Assembly (NCBI GenBank): GCA_028554645.1
Contig: JAQOOI010000037.1
Coordinates: 62,001 to 126,000 of the forward strand
Reading direction: 5' to 3'
Source of the DNA: Omphalotus guepiniiformis
Taxonomy: Eukaryota > Basidiomycota > Agaricomycetes > Agaricales > Omphalotaceae
DNA length: 64,000 nucleotides
Below the pieces are notes generated by a model, which had not been told where the DNA came from, did no database searches, and saw nothing but the letters and a program-made list of their open reading frames with translations. This document shows positions 21,945 to 32,729 of this stretch, piece after piece. The position numbers and the translations under genes are program-made. Positions within the stretch are counted from its first letter, which is position 1; each line of letters starts with the position of its first letter.

Positions 21945-23567
21945 ATGTCACAACATCCTACAAACCCCTTACTTGAGGCTTCACAGTCTCACGCACCATT
22001 TTACCAAGGTCGCGATCCCAATGCTCTTCGTGAGCGGCGGAGATCCGGTCTTTACTCAGTTCGCGCAAGCGAATTCGTCTCACCAAGCCGAGGCTCACGC
22101 CTTTCTCAACAACCTCCGGTTTTATCAACATTATTTTCACCAGGTCATTTGCCTGGTTTTCGAAATCCTCCGGTAACTCCGACTCGTCGAACTTCCACAA
22201 TGCCGGGAGTTTTACCGATACATGAAGACATGTCCGACACTGCTCCTGAAGAGCAGAATGACGAAGACGATGACATTATCGCAGCGGCGACGGAAGGAGA
22301 GGCTGGTGATCAGCCAGAAGGAATAGGAGGTAATGGTGGGGATCCTGGAGAAGGCGATGAAGGTAATGGTGGTGGTGGACCAGGCCATGGAGGTCCGGGT
22401 GGACCTGGCGGGCCTGGAGGACCAGGTGGAAATGGTGGCGGTGGACCGGGTGGACCTGGGGGTCCTGGAGGACCTTCCGGGGGTACCGGTGGCACCGGTG
22501 ATGAAGATTTTAGGCGGATGATGCAGGAGTTTCTTACCACTAGCATGGCTGGTTTTACTAACATGGCTAGGGCTTTTAACACTCAGGCATCCGCGGCTCC
22601 GGAGAGCAAATCACGCTTGAAGGAGCCGGACGTTTTCGATGGATCAGATCCGCGGAAGCTCCGAAATTTCATCATTTCTCTGGCCCTTCACCACTCCGAT
22701 CGGCCTCAATATTTTTCCTCCGACGATCGAAAGATCACATTTGCGCTCTCCTATTTGTCTGGATCGGCTCTGGAATATTTCCAGCCAGAGCTGCTGAACC
22801 CGGATCCGGACGATCCTCCGGCATGGATGGTCAATTATCAGGCCTTCATGCAGGAGCTGATGGAAAATTTCGGAGAGTACGATATGGAAGCGGAGGCTGA
22901 GCAACGCCTCAGTGGGCTCAAAATGAGGGATACGGATCGAATCCGTAATTACAATGTAAAGTTCGGAGCCTACGCAGCGATGGTTCTTTGGGATCAAGCT
23001 GCTTTACGTTGGGCCTATTATCAAGGTTTGCCATCTCGTATTAAGGACGAACTAATGCGGATCGAGTATCCGAAAACCTATCAGGGGACCCGGAAAGAGG
23101 CCACCAAGATTGACGCTCGCCACTGGGCTCGCTCTGCTGAAAAGCAGCGAGAACAGCGAACGTCCGGTGGAGGCTCCGGTAACTCCGGAAGTGGATCCTC
23201 TACTTCACAATCCGGTTCGCAGAAGAAGAAGAGTGGCAGTTTCAACAAGCCCTCCTCTTCTTCTAACAACCGCTCGAACTCCGGAAACTCCGGATCTGGT
23301 TCTGGTTCTGGCTCCGGTTCTAACTCCGGCAAGACAAATTCCTCTTCGACCACGCCAAAACCATACGCGGATAGGCTAGGGAAGGATGGGAAGTTGACGC
23401 AGGCGGAGAAGGACAGGCGCCGGAAGTTGAAGTTATGTTTCTTTTGTGGAGGTAATCATACTATGGATAATTGCGATAAGCGGAAGAAGTTGAACGAGGC
23501 TCGTGGACGAGCTTCGGAGGTAACTTCGGAGGACTCCAAACCGACTCCAAAGGAGTCGGAAAAATAG
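21945..23567 (+). CDS. gag: Gag polyprotein, 540 aa
   Basis: ATG 21945 is the first ATG in frame after the LTR apart from an unlikely upstream start at 21930. After an acidic region there is a long Gly/Pro-rich tract (about residues 125-190), then the retrotransposon capsid-like region (EPDVFDGSDPRKLRNF, FALSYLSGSALEYFQPEL). A Ser/Gly-rich linker and a CCHC zinc knuckle CFFCGGNHTMDNC (CX2CX4HX4C) follow. It forms the virus-like particle and binds element RNA. The stop overlaps the pol frame. Confidence 0.9.
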   Translation: MSQHPTNPLLEASQSHAPFYQGRDPNALRERRRSGLYSVRASEFVSPSRGSRLSQQPPVLSTLFSPGHLPGFRNPPVTPTRRTSTMPGVLPIHEDMSDTAPEEQNDEDDDIIAAATEGEAGDQPEGIGGNGGDPGEGDEGNGGGGPGHGGPGGPGGPGGPGGNGGGGPGGPGGPGGPSGGTGGTGDEDFRRMMQEFLTTSMAGFTNMARAFNTQASAAPESKSRLKEPDVFDGSDPRKLRNFIISLALHHSDRPQYFSSDDRKITFALSYLSGSALEYFQPELLNPDPDDPPAWMVNYQAFMQELMENFGEYDMEAEAEQRLSGLKMRDTDRIRNYNVKFGAYAAMVLWDQAALRWAYYQGLPSRIKDELMRIEYPKTYQGTRKEATKIDARHWARSAEKQREQRTSGGGSGNSGSGSSTSQSGSQKKKSGSFNKPSSSSNNRSNSGNSGSGSGSGSGSNSGKTNSSSTTPKPYADRLGKDGKLTQAEKDRRRKLKLCFFCGGNHTMDNCDKRKKLNEARGRASEVTSEDSKPTPKESEK

Positions 23568-26500
23568 TCTGCAGCCCAGATGCCTCGACACGAAATTTGG
23601 GTTGCGTTGGCCACGATCGTGTCATCTCCGAGGTTACTCTCAACGCGTCCGCTCTTTTACACCACTCTGATTCGCTTGTATTACCACTTTGTATCAATCG
23701 GAGCTCCTCGGGCCTCAAGGGCCTCGTTAGGGAGCCCGAAAATGAGTCTACTTCATTTTTGAAATTTTCTACGTTACTTGATTCTGGTTCTTCTCATAGT
23801 TTCCTCGATTCAAAATTTGTTCATGATTATTTTCTTCCGGTAACTCCGGTTCCTCCGGTTCGACTACGCCTTCTTGATGGTTCAACCGCTTCTTCATTAA
23901 TTGAAGAGCTTGTTACTTTACCTGTTCAATTTCCTTCCGGGGAGACCTTGTCTCTTGACTTTTTTGTCACTTCTTTGGATTCGTCTTGTAAAGCTGTTTT
24001 AGGATACAACTTTCTCACCCGCTACAACCCGTTGGTTGACTGGGTCACAGGAGTTATTTCATTCCGAAACACTGATCAAACAGTTCCATCTCCCATTCCG
24101 CAGGCTGCATCTTCAACTCCGGTTGAGGTAGCGTCCATCGACGCATCTCCGACACCTACCTCTCGTCCTCGGAAGGCGAACTTTCCCTTTGAACCCATCT
24201 ACTCATATCCAACCGTCACGCAAATGGGAGCAAGAATTTCGGACCCGTCGGATCCGGATATTGCTTTTATTGGTGCTGCAGCATTCATACGGGCTTGCAA
24301 GGAAGCTGGACAAGATCCCATTGTGATCTACGGACGTCCGGTTACCTCCGTTACTGGTAACGCAGCATCTATCCATTCACCTGTTGATCTCTCCGGAATA
24401 CCGGAAGAGTATCACGATTTTGCTGACGTTTTTGATGAAGGTCTTTCAGAAGTCTTACCACCGTACCGCCCTTACGACCTTAAAATCGACTTAGAGGACG
24501 GTGCTGAACCTCCCCTCGGACGTGTTTACCCACTGTCCGCAAAGGAACTAGAGGCCCTTAGGGCTTTCTTGGACAAGCATCTCGCCAACGGATTCATTAC
24601 GACCTCTTCATCTAAACATGGAGCGCCGGTATTGTTTGTTCCTAAAAAGAATGGCTCACTCCGTCTCTGTGTAGATTTTCGTGGCTTGAACAAGATTACC
24701 CGCAAGGACCGGTATCCTTTACCATTAATTTCCGACCTCCTCGACGCTCCTAAAAAGGCGAAAATCTATACCAAGCTTGATCTTCGACATGCTTACCACT
24801 TGGTCCGGATCGCCGAGGGAGACGAATGGAAAACTGCTTTCCGCACCAGATACGGCTCTTACGAATGGAAGGTCATTCCCGAGGGACTAACCAATGCTCC
24901 GGCGGCTTTTCAACGGTTTGTAAATGAAATATTTGCTGACTTACTAGACGTCTACGTTATTGTCTACCTTGACGACGTTCTAATCTATTCGGACAACCGA
25001 GCAGACCATCGAAAACATGTCCGCGAGGTTCTCCGACGCCTCCGGAAGCACGGCTTATTCTGCAATCCCAACAAATGTGTCTTCGACTCCGAAACTGTTG
25101 AATACCTCGGTTACATTCTGTCACCGGACGGTCTTCGGATGTCCGAGGAGAAGGTTAAGGCCATCGTCGATTGGCCCCTTCCTCGACCCGGACGAATCAA
25201 AGACATTCAGTCCTTCCTTGGTTTCTGTAATTTCTATCGCCGTTTCATCTTCAACTATTCTGGTATCGTGGTTCCACTAACTCGTCTTACTCGCAAAGGT
25301 ATTCCTTGGAAATGGTCCGAGGAGTGTCAACATTCTTTTGATTCACTTAAATCTGCTTTTCTTTCCGCTCCTGTTCTAACTCACTGGGAACCTGACCGAC
25401 AGATAATCCTGGAAACGGACGCCTCGGACTACGCCATAGCGGCAATTCTTTCACTTCGTATGGACGATGGAGAAATCCATCCAGTCGCATTTCTTTCTCG
25501 GACCCTTCATGCCGCCGAGCTCAACTACGACACCCACGACAAGGAGCTCCTCGCCATCTTTGAATCTTTCCAACACTGGCGGCATTACTTGGAGGGCTCC
25601 GCAACGCCGGTCGACGTGGTCACAGATCATAAGAACTTGGAGTACTTCAGTACTACCAAGGTCTTGACACGCCGACAGGTTAGATGGAGTGAATACTTGT
25701 CTCACTTTAATATGGTAATCCGGTTCCGACCGGGACGCCTCGGAGCAAAACCTGACGCTCTGACTCGACGTTGGGACGTCTACCCAAAAGAGGGAGATAG
25801 CACTTACGCTACGGTCAATCCACAGAATCTGAAACCGATTTTCACCCAAGAACAACTATCGACTTCACTTCGAGCAACTTTCCTAGAAGGTCCGGTCCTT
25901 CGCGCTAGTATCATTATGGATCTCGACAAACTACATCAGTCGATCCGGGAATCACTAGCTTCAGACTCGGAGTCCAAGGCAGGTATGTCACTTGCCAATG
26001 ATGATGCTAACAAACGTTGGACTTTAGACAACTCCGGACAACTCCGGCTCGACGGTCGCATCTATGTTCCAGACTCGGGTGACCTGCGGCTTCAGGTACT
26101 TCGATATTTCCATGACCACCCACTTTCAGGACACTTTGGGCAGAACCGGACACTCGAGGTCATCCGAAGACAGTATACCTGGCCTCGGATCCGAGAGTTC
26201 GTCCGGTCCTACGTGCAATCCTGCACTGTTTGCGGTCGCAACAAGAGCCGTAGACACCGTCCTTATGGTCTTCTGCAACCTCTCCCAGTTCCGGAACGTC
26301 CTTGGGATTCCATATCCATGGACTTCATTGAACAACTTCCGAACTCTCATGGCTTTACAGCCATTCTAGTCGTGGTAGACAGGGCATCTAAGCAAGCCAT
26401 TTTTATTCCTACTTTTGACACCATAACCTCCGAACAGCTAGCTCAACTTTTCGTCCTTCACGTATTCTCCAAACACGGTGTTCCTCGGCATGTCACCTCC

Positions 26501-27403
26501 GACCGGGGCTCCGAGTTTGTCTCGCAGTTTTTTAGGGCTTTAGGTAAAGCGTTGCAGATGGAGCTTCATTACACCTCCGGTTATCATCCGGAGGCTGATG
26601 GACAAACTGAACGAGCTAACCAAACTCTGGAACAGTACATCCGAATTTATTGCTCTTACCAACAGGATGACTGGGATGAACTCTTGGCCATTGCAGAGTT
26701 TGCCTACAATAACGCTCCGAACGGCTCCACTGGCATTTCACCCTTCTTTGCCAACAAAGGTTATCACCCAAACCTTTCAATACATCCGGAATACGACCTC
26801 GCATCCGACCGGGCTCGACAGTTTGTGGTCAACCTTGACGAGCTCCACACTTTTCTACGCAATGAGATTACTCTTGCTCAGACTCGTTACAAGGAACAAG
26901 CTGACCGGCGGAGGTCCTCGGCTCCGGAATTTCCCATTGGCTCAGAAGTATATCTTAACGCTAAGCACATTCGTTCTACCCGTCCTACAGCTAAATTTTC
27001 CGAGAAATATCTAGGACCATTTAAAATTCTAGCTCGACCTAGTAACCTTGCCTATACACTACAGCTTCCGGACTACCTCCGGTCCGTACATCCAGTATTC
27101 CATGTCTCTCAACTCGAACCAGCACCTCCCAACACCATTCCTAACCGCACTCAACCTCCGCCTCCGCCGGTTGAGGTCAACGGTGAAGTTGAATACGAGA
27201 TTGCTCAGATACTGGATTCCAAGCTGGACCGGAGACGCCGAAAGTGTCCGCTATTGTACTATGTGCAATGGCTTGGTTATGAAGGGACGGATGAAGAATT
27301 TTCATGGGTCTTAGCTGATGAACTCACAGCTGAAGACTACATCCAGGAGTTCCATGTCCGATATCCGGACAAACCTGGACCTCTGTCGAAGTTGACAATC
27401 TGA
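23558..27403 (+). CDS. pol: Pol polyprotein (PR-RT-RH-IN-chromodomain)
   Basis: The pol frame is -1 to gag and already open upstream of the gag stop. GGAAAAAT at 23558-23565 is a plausible slip site, so no ATG is needed. Motifs in order: aspartic protease LLDSGSSHSF (about 23774), RT with VIPEGLTNAPAAFQRF and YLDDVLIYS (24965), RNase H ETDASDYAIAA (25411), integrase zinc finger HPLSGHFGQNRT with CTVC, and DDE residues in SMDFIEQLP, TSDRGSEFVSQFF and HPEADGQTERANQT. A C-terminal chromodomain (EYEIAQILDSKLDRR, YYVQWLGYEGTDEEFSWV) defines a chromovirus and probably guides integration to modified histones. No internal stop. Confidence 0.93.
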   Translation, partial: GKIVCSPDASTRNLGCVGHDRVISEVTLNASALLHHSDSLVLPLCINRSSSGLKGLVREPENESTSFLKFSTLLDSGSSHSFLDSKFVHDYFLPVTPVPPVRLRLLDGSTASSLIEELVTLPVQFPSGETLSLDFFVTSLDSSCKAVLGYNFLTRYNPLVDWVTGVISFRNTDQTVPSPIPQAASSTPVEVASIDASPTPTSRPRKANFPFEPIYSYPTVTQMGARISDPSDPDIAFIGAAAFIRACKEAGQDPIVIYGRPVTSVTGNAASIHSPVDLSGIPEEYHDFADVFDEGLSEVLPPYRPYDLKIDLEDGAEPPLGRVYPLSAKELEALRAFLDKHLANGFITTSSSKHGAPVLFVPKKNGSLRLCVDFRGLNKITRKDRYPLPLISDLLDAPKKAKIYTKLDLRHAYHLVRIAEGDEWKTAFRTRYGSYEWKVIPEGLTNAPAAFQRFVNEIFADLLDVYVIVYLDDVLIYSDNRADHRKHVREVLRRLRKHGLFCNPNKCVFDSETVEYLGYILSPDGLRMSEEKVKAIVDWPLPRPGRIKDIQSFLGFCNFYRRFIFNYSGIVVPLTRLTRKGIPWKWSEECQHSFDSLKSAFLSAPVLTHWEPDRQIILETDASDYAIAAILSLRMDDGEIHPVAFLSRTLHAAELNYDTHDKELLAIFESFQHWRHYLEGSATPVDVVTDHKNLEYFSTTKVLTRRQVRWSEYLSHFNMVIRFRPGRLGAKPDALTRRWDVYPKEGDSTYATVNPQNLKPIFTQEQLSTSLRATFLEGPVLRASIIMDLDKLHQSIRESLASDSESKAGMSLANDDANKRWTLDNSGQLRLDGRIYVPDSGDLRLQVLRYFHDHPLSGHFGQNRTLEVIRRQYTWPRIREFVRSYVQSCTVCGRNKSRRHRPYGLLQPLPVPERPWDSISMDFIEQLPNSHGFTAILVVVDRASKQAIFIPTFDTITSEQLAQLFVLHVFSKHGVPRHVTSDRGSEFVSQFFRALGKALQMELHYTSGYHPEADGQTERANQTLEQYIRIYCSYQQDDWDELLAIAEFAYNNAPNGSTGISPFFANKGYHPNLSIHPEYDLASDRARQFVVNLDELHTFLRNEITLAQTRYKEQADRRRSSAPEFPIGSEVYLNAKHIRSTRPTAKFSEKYLGPFKILARPSNLAYTLQLPDYLRSVHPVFHVSQLEPAPPNTIPNRTQPPPPPVEVNGEVEYEIAQILDSKLDRRRRKCPLLYYVQWLGYEGTDEEFSWVLADELTAEDYIQEFHVRYPDKPGPLSKLTI

Positions 27404-27608
27404 TCGGACGTCCTCGGACGTTGATGGTCTTGGTGTTTCTTTCTTTCTCTCTATCCCTTTTGCTCTCTCTCTTACTATCACGCTTATCTCGTTATAAAAA
27501 ACAGACATTTATTTATACAAAACAAAACAAAAGCTATCAAGAAAAACAAAACAAAAGACATATTATATACAAGTTCTTTTTCTTTTCTATCTACAACTCA
27601 TTCTCTAT

Positions 27609-29090
27609 TCATGTCCTACTCGGACCTCCTCGCTCTTCCCGTCGTCTTTCAATTTCTTTTCGCCTTTCAGCGAACATCTTTCGCTCCTCCGCGGTATAGC
27701 GAGTATTCGTTTCCTCTTCTTCTCTGATCCTCTCTGCCGGTACTTCTCGGAGCCCCGTACAGATCTCGTCCACCTGCTCAAAAAACTCAGTCAACTGAGC
27801 GGCCTCTCCGCCCAGTACTCCTTGCACCATCCTACTGTTCATGACACTAGGCAACGTCGGCTCTCGCACCTCCGGACGGGCATCCGATCGCTCTGCTTGG
27901 TCGCGCTCCCAAGCAAAGTGTAATTCCCGGCCCATTTCGGCAAGCCGGATCGAGGCGTTGATTATCGCCTGGTTCATGATATAGGACCCCTGAACAGGAG
28001 TCGTGGCACCCATTGCCATTCCCAAGGCAAGGGCCCAGTCGCGGGTCCGTTCCGCCAAGAATACACCCCAACTAGAGACCTCTTCTCTAGTTGAGTAGAC
28101 GGCGGCGTCAACGTCATCGATCCGCCGGTTCACCAAGTCCAAGTCGGAGAGCTCCGCGGAGTCCCGAGGCTCTCCTGCTCGTCCCTCTACTTTCTTCTCC
28201 AACTTAGCTAACCTAGAAAGGATTTCTTCATTTTGCTGCATAAGCAGCTCGAGGGAAGCCGGAGAAAAAGAAGTGGTGGTGCTCGGAGCACCGACTCGCT
28301 CCGAAAACGAGCATTTTGATTTTTGTTTCCTGCATTCGTCGCAGGAGGTAGACTTGGTGTTCCGAGGGCGCCCGGAACAGTGGTATCGTCGTGCCCGGCA
28401 CTGCAGGCAGGCGGGTCGGGAGCTAGGAGCTCCGGTTTCTTCTTCTTCGTCCTCTTCATCTGAAATGACAATAGACTAATATTTTGTTATAACTCAATTC
28501 CAATACTGGTATTCATTTACTTACCGCTGAAATCACATTTTTTCTCTTTTTCTTAGGAGACCCACCGGCCTCCGGTTCTTCTTGCGCCTTCCGTTTTCCA
28601 TCCCTCTTCTCTTTCCTTCTCCTCGCCTCCTCGGCCTTCTCAATAGCCCGCCTGGCTTTCTTCTCCTCCTCCGCCTCACTTTCCTCCTCGGCCCTCCGGT
28701 TCTCCTCATCCAGAATCCTTTGCGCCTCCTCAACTTCTCTCCTCCTCCGCTCTCGCTCCTCCGCCCTCCACTTTTCTTGCGCCTCCTGACGCCACTCCTG
28801 AATCCTCCGGACTTCCTCTGTCCACTCATTCTTTGCCTTATCGTACTCAGCCCACTCCCTATCTTCTTCCTGTTCAACTAAAAGAACATTGAGTATCGGA
28901 CATCCGCAGACAGGATAAACTCACCCAAGGCAATAGCCACTTTTATTCTGTCAAACTCCTCCGCATTCTCCGGTGTCTTCCTTCGAGGCAAGGCTGGTTT
29001 GACCCTTGGCTCGGGTTCCGGACGTCCGAAGGGCGCCGGTAAGGGGTACTCCTCCTCAAAGCTGGGGGTGGTGGCGCGGTTTGATGACAT
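27609..29090 (-). CDS. Antisense cargo gene: coiled-coil Zn(II)2Cys6-type protein, 461 aa
   Basis: Exons on the minus strand are 28925-29090, 28525-28877 and 27609-28475; introns of 47 and 49 nt are GT-AG and phases join. ATG 29090 gives MSSNRATTPSFEEEYPLP. Residues about 57-160 form a highly charged coiled coil (VRRIQEWRQEAQEKWRAEER and similar), followed by a nuclear localisation signal SPKKKRKN. Exon 3 has an acidic run and then cysteines 196, 199, 206, 218, 221 and 228, spaced C-x2-C-x6-C-x11-C-x2-C-x6-C. That is the GAL4-type binuclear cluster. A second coiled coil follows (LLMQQNEEILSRLAKLEKKVEG), as in dimeric Zn2Cys6 regulators. It lies wholly between pol and the 3' LTR. Family relatives are unknown to me. 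Confidence 0.8.
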
Positions 29091-29300
29091 CGTTGTGTTG
29101 GGCCTACGGGGTGGATTTGCGCGGGGTTGAGGAACTTAGAGGTTTGCAGGCTAGGCTTTTATATCTATCCAGTGTTTGGCAGGATTTGGTCGATGTTGAA
29201 AATTCGGACACATCTCACTCCGAGGGGCAGGGTCGGACTTGGGACTTCGGACCTGGGACTTGGGACTTGGGACTTAGGGTTCTTGAGGGCAAGAACCCTA

Positions 29301-29312
29301 AGAGGGAGATAC
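29301..29312 (+). promoter_or_regulatory. Polypurine tract
   Basis: AGAGGGAGATAC directly precedes the 3' LTR and is the expected plus-strand priming site. Confidence 0.7.
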
Positions 29313-29850
29313 TGTTACGGCTATGCGCCGGAACTCCGGGTCAGACCTCCGGTTTCTAGAACTTCTTTGATTTCTTCTTCCTGACATCTATTCAATCTTT
29401 CCATATGGTTCACTTTACAAATTCACGCTTTCCTATTCGCTTTTATTATTCTTTTCTACTCCGGACATCCGAACGTCGCCAACGTTCCATGTTCTTATTG
29501 TTCTTTAGTTTCATTCTTCTCACACTATTGTTTTATTACTCCGAGTATCTCCGGTAGAATACTCATATAAATACTTCACGCTTATACTGTATATACTTTA
29601 GTTTTAAATCAATTTAGTCTCCGGACTACTATCTTGAATTTCTCGTCTGAACTCTCATCTCTCCTCGGACTTCCAATCCGGGTGCAGCACGGGGGGCAGT
29701 ATCGAAATAATACTGCCTACCGGGTGAAGTCTTGTTGCCGGAGCAATTCGGAGCTCCTGGTTCTCCTGTCTTGTTCCTTTCGACTCTTTCTCTCGGACCT
29801 CCTCGGAGGTCCTCGCTCTCTTACCGTCTCTAGTCCGCACGGACTTAACA
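29313..29850 (+). repeat. 3' LTR
   Basis: 538 bp; no difference from the 5' LTR was found by eye. It is followed by GGTTC, the target duplication. Confidence 0.95.
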
Positions 29851-32729
29851 GGTTCGGAGACCTGAACTCACGGAACTGCTCGTGTAACTCGGAGTTTGAG
29901 GCGTCAATCTTGCGCACGGAATCCGCCAAATCCGTCACTGAATTACAAAGCTTCTCATGAGACCCAGCAAACTTCCCCAGTGAATCAGCGAGCTTGGTCA
30001 GTGACTCAGAGATGCTTCCCAGAGTCGGATCTGACTGGGTGGATGATCCTGCCCCTGAGGCCTGAGTGCCTGCATTAGATTGCGAAGTTGCCGGGCCCGT
30101 GCCATCAGGAGATGGCTGCGCAGTAGGAGATGGCTGTGCAGTAGGAGTTGCGGCAGGAAACGCGTGGAATGAAGAGGTTGGGGTGGCGGGAGATGGTTGG
30201 ACAGATGGAGTTGGTCGGGCAAAAGGAGATGGTTGGGTAGAAGAAGAGGGTCGGGGAGTAGGAGACGGGGGGGTGCCAGAGGACGAGCCTTGATTACTCG
30301 CAGGAGAAGGTTGGGGTGTAGATGATTCGTTCGTGGTGGTACGTGGTTGGATAGCTGGTTGACCGGCAGAAGAAGGTCGGGGGGGAGAAAGAGACGCTGG
30401 AGTTCCAGGAGACGAGCCTTGATTTGGAGAAGGTCGGCCTGCAGATGATTCGTTCATGGCGGGGGGTGGTTGGATAGCTGGTTGACCGACAGAAGAAGGT
30501 CGGGGGGGAGTAGGAGACGCTGGGGCTCCAAGAAACGAACCTTGATTTGGAGAAGGTCGGCCTGCAGATGTTTCGTTCGTGGTGGGGGTGGGTTGGATAG
30601 CTGGTTGACCGACAGAAGAAGACGCTGGGGTTCCAGGAGACGAGCCTTGGTTTGAAGAAGGTTGGTTCGAGACATCGGGATTGTTTCGTTGCGGACGGCC
30701 ATCACCCCAGATCGCAGGCTGGCGTTGTTTGCGGACAGGCTTGCTTCCTTTATTTAAAAGACATCGCATAAGGTTGGTGCCTCTCCCCACCGGTTGCACG
30801 AAGGGAGGCTGGTGTATCAATTAGCACACGGCGTGATAGAAGAGAGGAAATCAACTTACAGGTGCGGCAGGTGCGGCAGGTTGTACTGGGTCGTCTCTTT
30901 GAAGGCCAGCACCGTTACTCCGATCGGGAGGATTGCTAGACGGCACCGCTGCCTCATCATCTACGTCCATAGTCTGCTGATCAATGTATCAACACAAGGG
31001 CATATTAGAAGAGGGAAATCAGCTTACATTCGGTCTTCGTGAATTGGGTGCGGCCGGTTGTACCGTGTCGTCTCTTTGAAGACCAGGACCGTTACTCTGA
31101 TCAGAAGTATTCCTAGACGACACCGCTGCCTCATCATCTACGTCCATACTCTGTGTCGTGCTATTTGCTGTCGCTAACGTCTCGAGACCGGCGATGGTGC
31201 CATCTGGTATGGAGTTGGTGACAGCAGCCCGATTTTCCTTCTCTAATTGACCAATTGTTTGCTGCATTTGCTGCAAGTTGAGTTGCAGCTCTCGAGCCTG
31301 CAGCTGACAGTTCTATGTCAGCCAAAACACCGTCAAGTGTGTGTTAAAGTGATATACCTCGTGTTGAGCGTCTCTTTCGGTCAGAGTTGCGGTCAGAGTT
31401 GCCTCCGCCTGTTGCCAGATCTCCTGCTGCAACTGTTCTCTCAATGCCGCCACCAGGTGCTTCATTTCGTTTTGCATCTTGTTTTGCATCTCGTTCTGCA
31501 TGTTCTCTTTTGCTGACACGAGTTGACTTATTTGCTGCTGCTGCGCTAGCAGCTGGGTGTCGAACGCTTGCTTTTGCTCCGCTAATTGAGCGACATACTC
31601 CTTTCTCTGCGAACAATTTACTCAGAAGAAGTTAGTGTAAAGAAAGGAAAATCGACATACCGCAACTTTCCTCATCTTTACGATCTTTAATGGGCTAGTC
31701 AATACATATATGAGGCAGCAAATGTAGAATGACTTACGTGCGTGTACCCATTACCGTCGCGATTTACAATGGTACCATCCTCCGAGTCAGTATCATTCTC
31801 GGTATTGCCATCATGCCCTCGTTTTGACAGTGTTGTTGGGGGTAGCGATGTCCCGCTGCTACTACCTGTTGGCTTTGGCAGCGGGCGGGGTCGAGCTCGC
31901 GCTGTCGTGTTCGAGGCGGTCGGAAAAGTTTTCAGTGGCCAGGTGGAGAGCGGGACTGGAGTCTTCAAAGAGGACAGGACTGGAGCAAAGACTGGCGTTG
32001 CTGGAGCCGGCGGTACCTGCGAGGAAGAGCTCGGCCTCGTGGAAGTCGGTACCGGAGCGAGGGTTGGTGCGGGCAATGCCTGCAGGGAAGAGCTAGAGTC
32101 CATCTGTGTTATAGACGGCGGGACTGGAGTGAAGGATGCGAGTGTTGAGGTAGCCGACGGCTGTGTTGCTGGAGTTGGCGATAGCTGTGAGGAAGGGTTT
32201 GGAGCCGGGGGGATGTCTGATGTCGTTGGTGCGGACAATGCCTGCGGGGAAGAGCTCAGAAGAGGGGGCATCTGTCCTATGGACGGCGGGACTGGAGAGA
32301 TTGGCGAGCTTATTGAAGTGAGGAATGGCTGCGAGGCGAGAGTGGCGGGTATATGAGGCAGTGGCTTATGATTCGAAGAGGCATTCGGAATGAGCTGCGA
32401 TTCCGAATCATAGTAAAGGGGCGGCATGACTACGCCTGAGAAGGGTGGACCACCATCTTCATCCACCGCCATGCGGTTGCTCTGGGCGCCCTGTTCAGGC
32501 TTGCAGGAATGCAAATGAGAAAGGAGCCGGTACAGCAGCCAGCAGAACACATACCCCAAGCCCTGGCGCTTCCATCTCAACATCATCTCGAAACGGACGA
32601 GTAACCATGTCGCGGAGATTGCGCATCATCGTGAACGCTGGGGATACTAATCGAAAAGGAACCACTCAAAAATTAGGAGCGAGTTATAACGTCGAAGGTA
32701 GGCGTCGTGGGACAACACCTGAATTACAT

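Larger units (their letters stand above)
21373..29850 (+). mobile_element. Complete Ty3/gypsy chromovirus, 8,478 bp
   Basis: LTRs at 21373-21910 and 29313-29850 are both 538 bp, begin TGTTA, end TAACA, and are identical as far as I could compare by eye. A 5-bp target duplication GGTTC lies at 21368-21372 and 29851-29855. Domain order is gag, protease, reverse transcriptase, RNase H, integrase, chromodomain. Both gag and pol are open. An additional antisense gene lies between pol and the 3' LTR. Apparent LTR identity and intact frames imply a very recent and possibly active element. Confidence 0.97.
20258..32629 (-). pseudogene. Large hypothetical gene (1,155 codons) disrupted by the chromovirus in exon 7
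   Basis: Minus-strand exons are 32555-32629, 31738-32490, 31661-31684, 31358-31606, 31028-31312, 30860-30976, 29851-30808 joined across the element to 21288-21367, 20771-21226 and 20258-20728. All phases match, and removing the element with one GGTTC copy restores the frame. The protein has a Pro/Ser/Thr-rich region, a Gln-rich coiled coil (residues about 285-367), two tandemly duplicated exons sharing MDVDDEAAV and LQRDD, and a long Pro/Ser/Gln repeat region with SVGQPAIQP/RPSPNQGS units. A C-terminal globular part contains FHVPIYWEK and NFYSQTWLASLTESEKRQL. I do not recognise a function. The insertion falls after about residue 820. Confidence 0.75.

Noticed and set aside
22310..22582. Minus-strand Pro-rich open frame of 90 codons
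   Set aside because: It is the complement of the Gly/Pro-rich tract of gag; composition alone keeps it open.
28533..28877. Arg/Gly-rich frame of 114 codons inside the chromovirus
   Set aside because: Wrong frame of exon 2 of the antisense gene. The adjacent frame gives a regular coiled coil and joins the neighbouring exons in phase.
29717..29855. Extension of the 367-codon minus frame into the 3' LTR
   Set aside because: Read-through of host exon 7 into inserted LTR sequence. The authentic continuation lies at 21288-21367.
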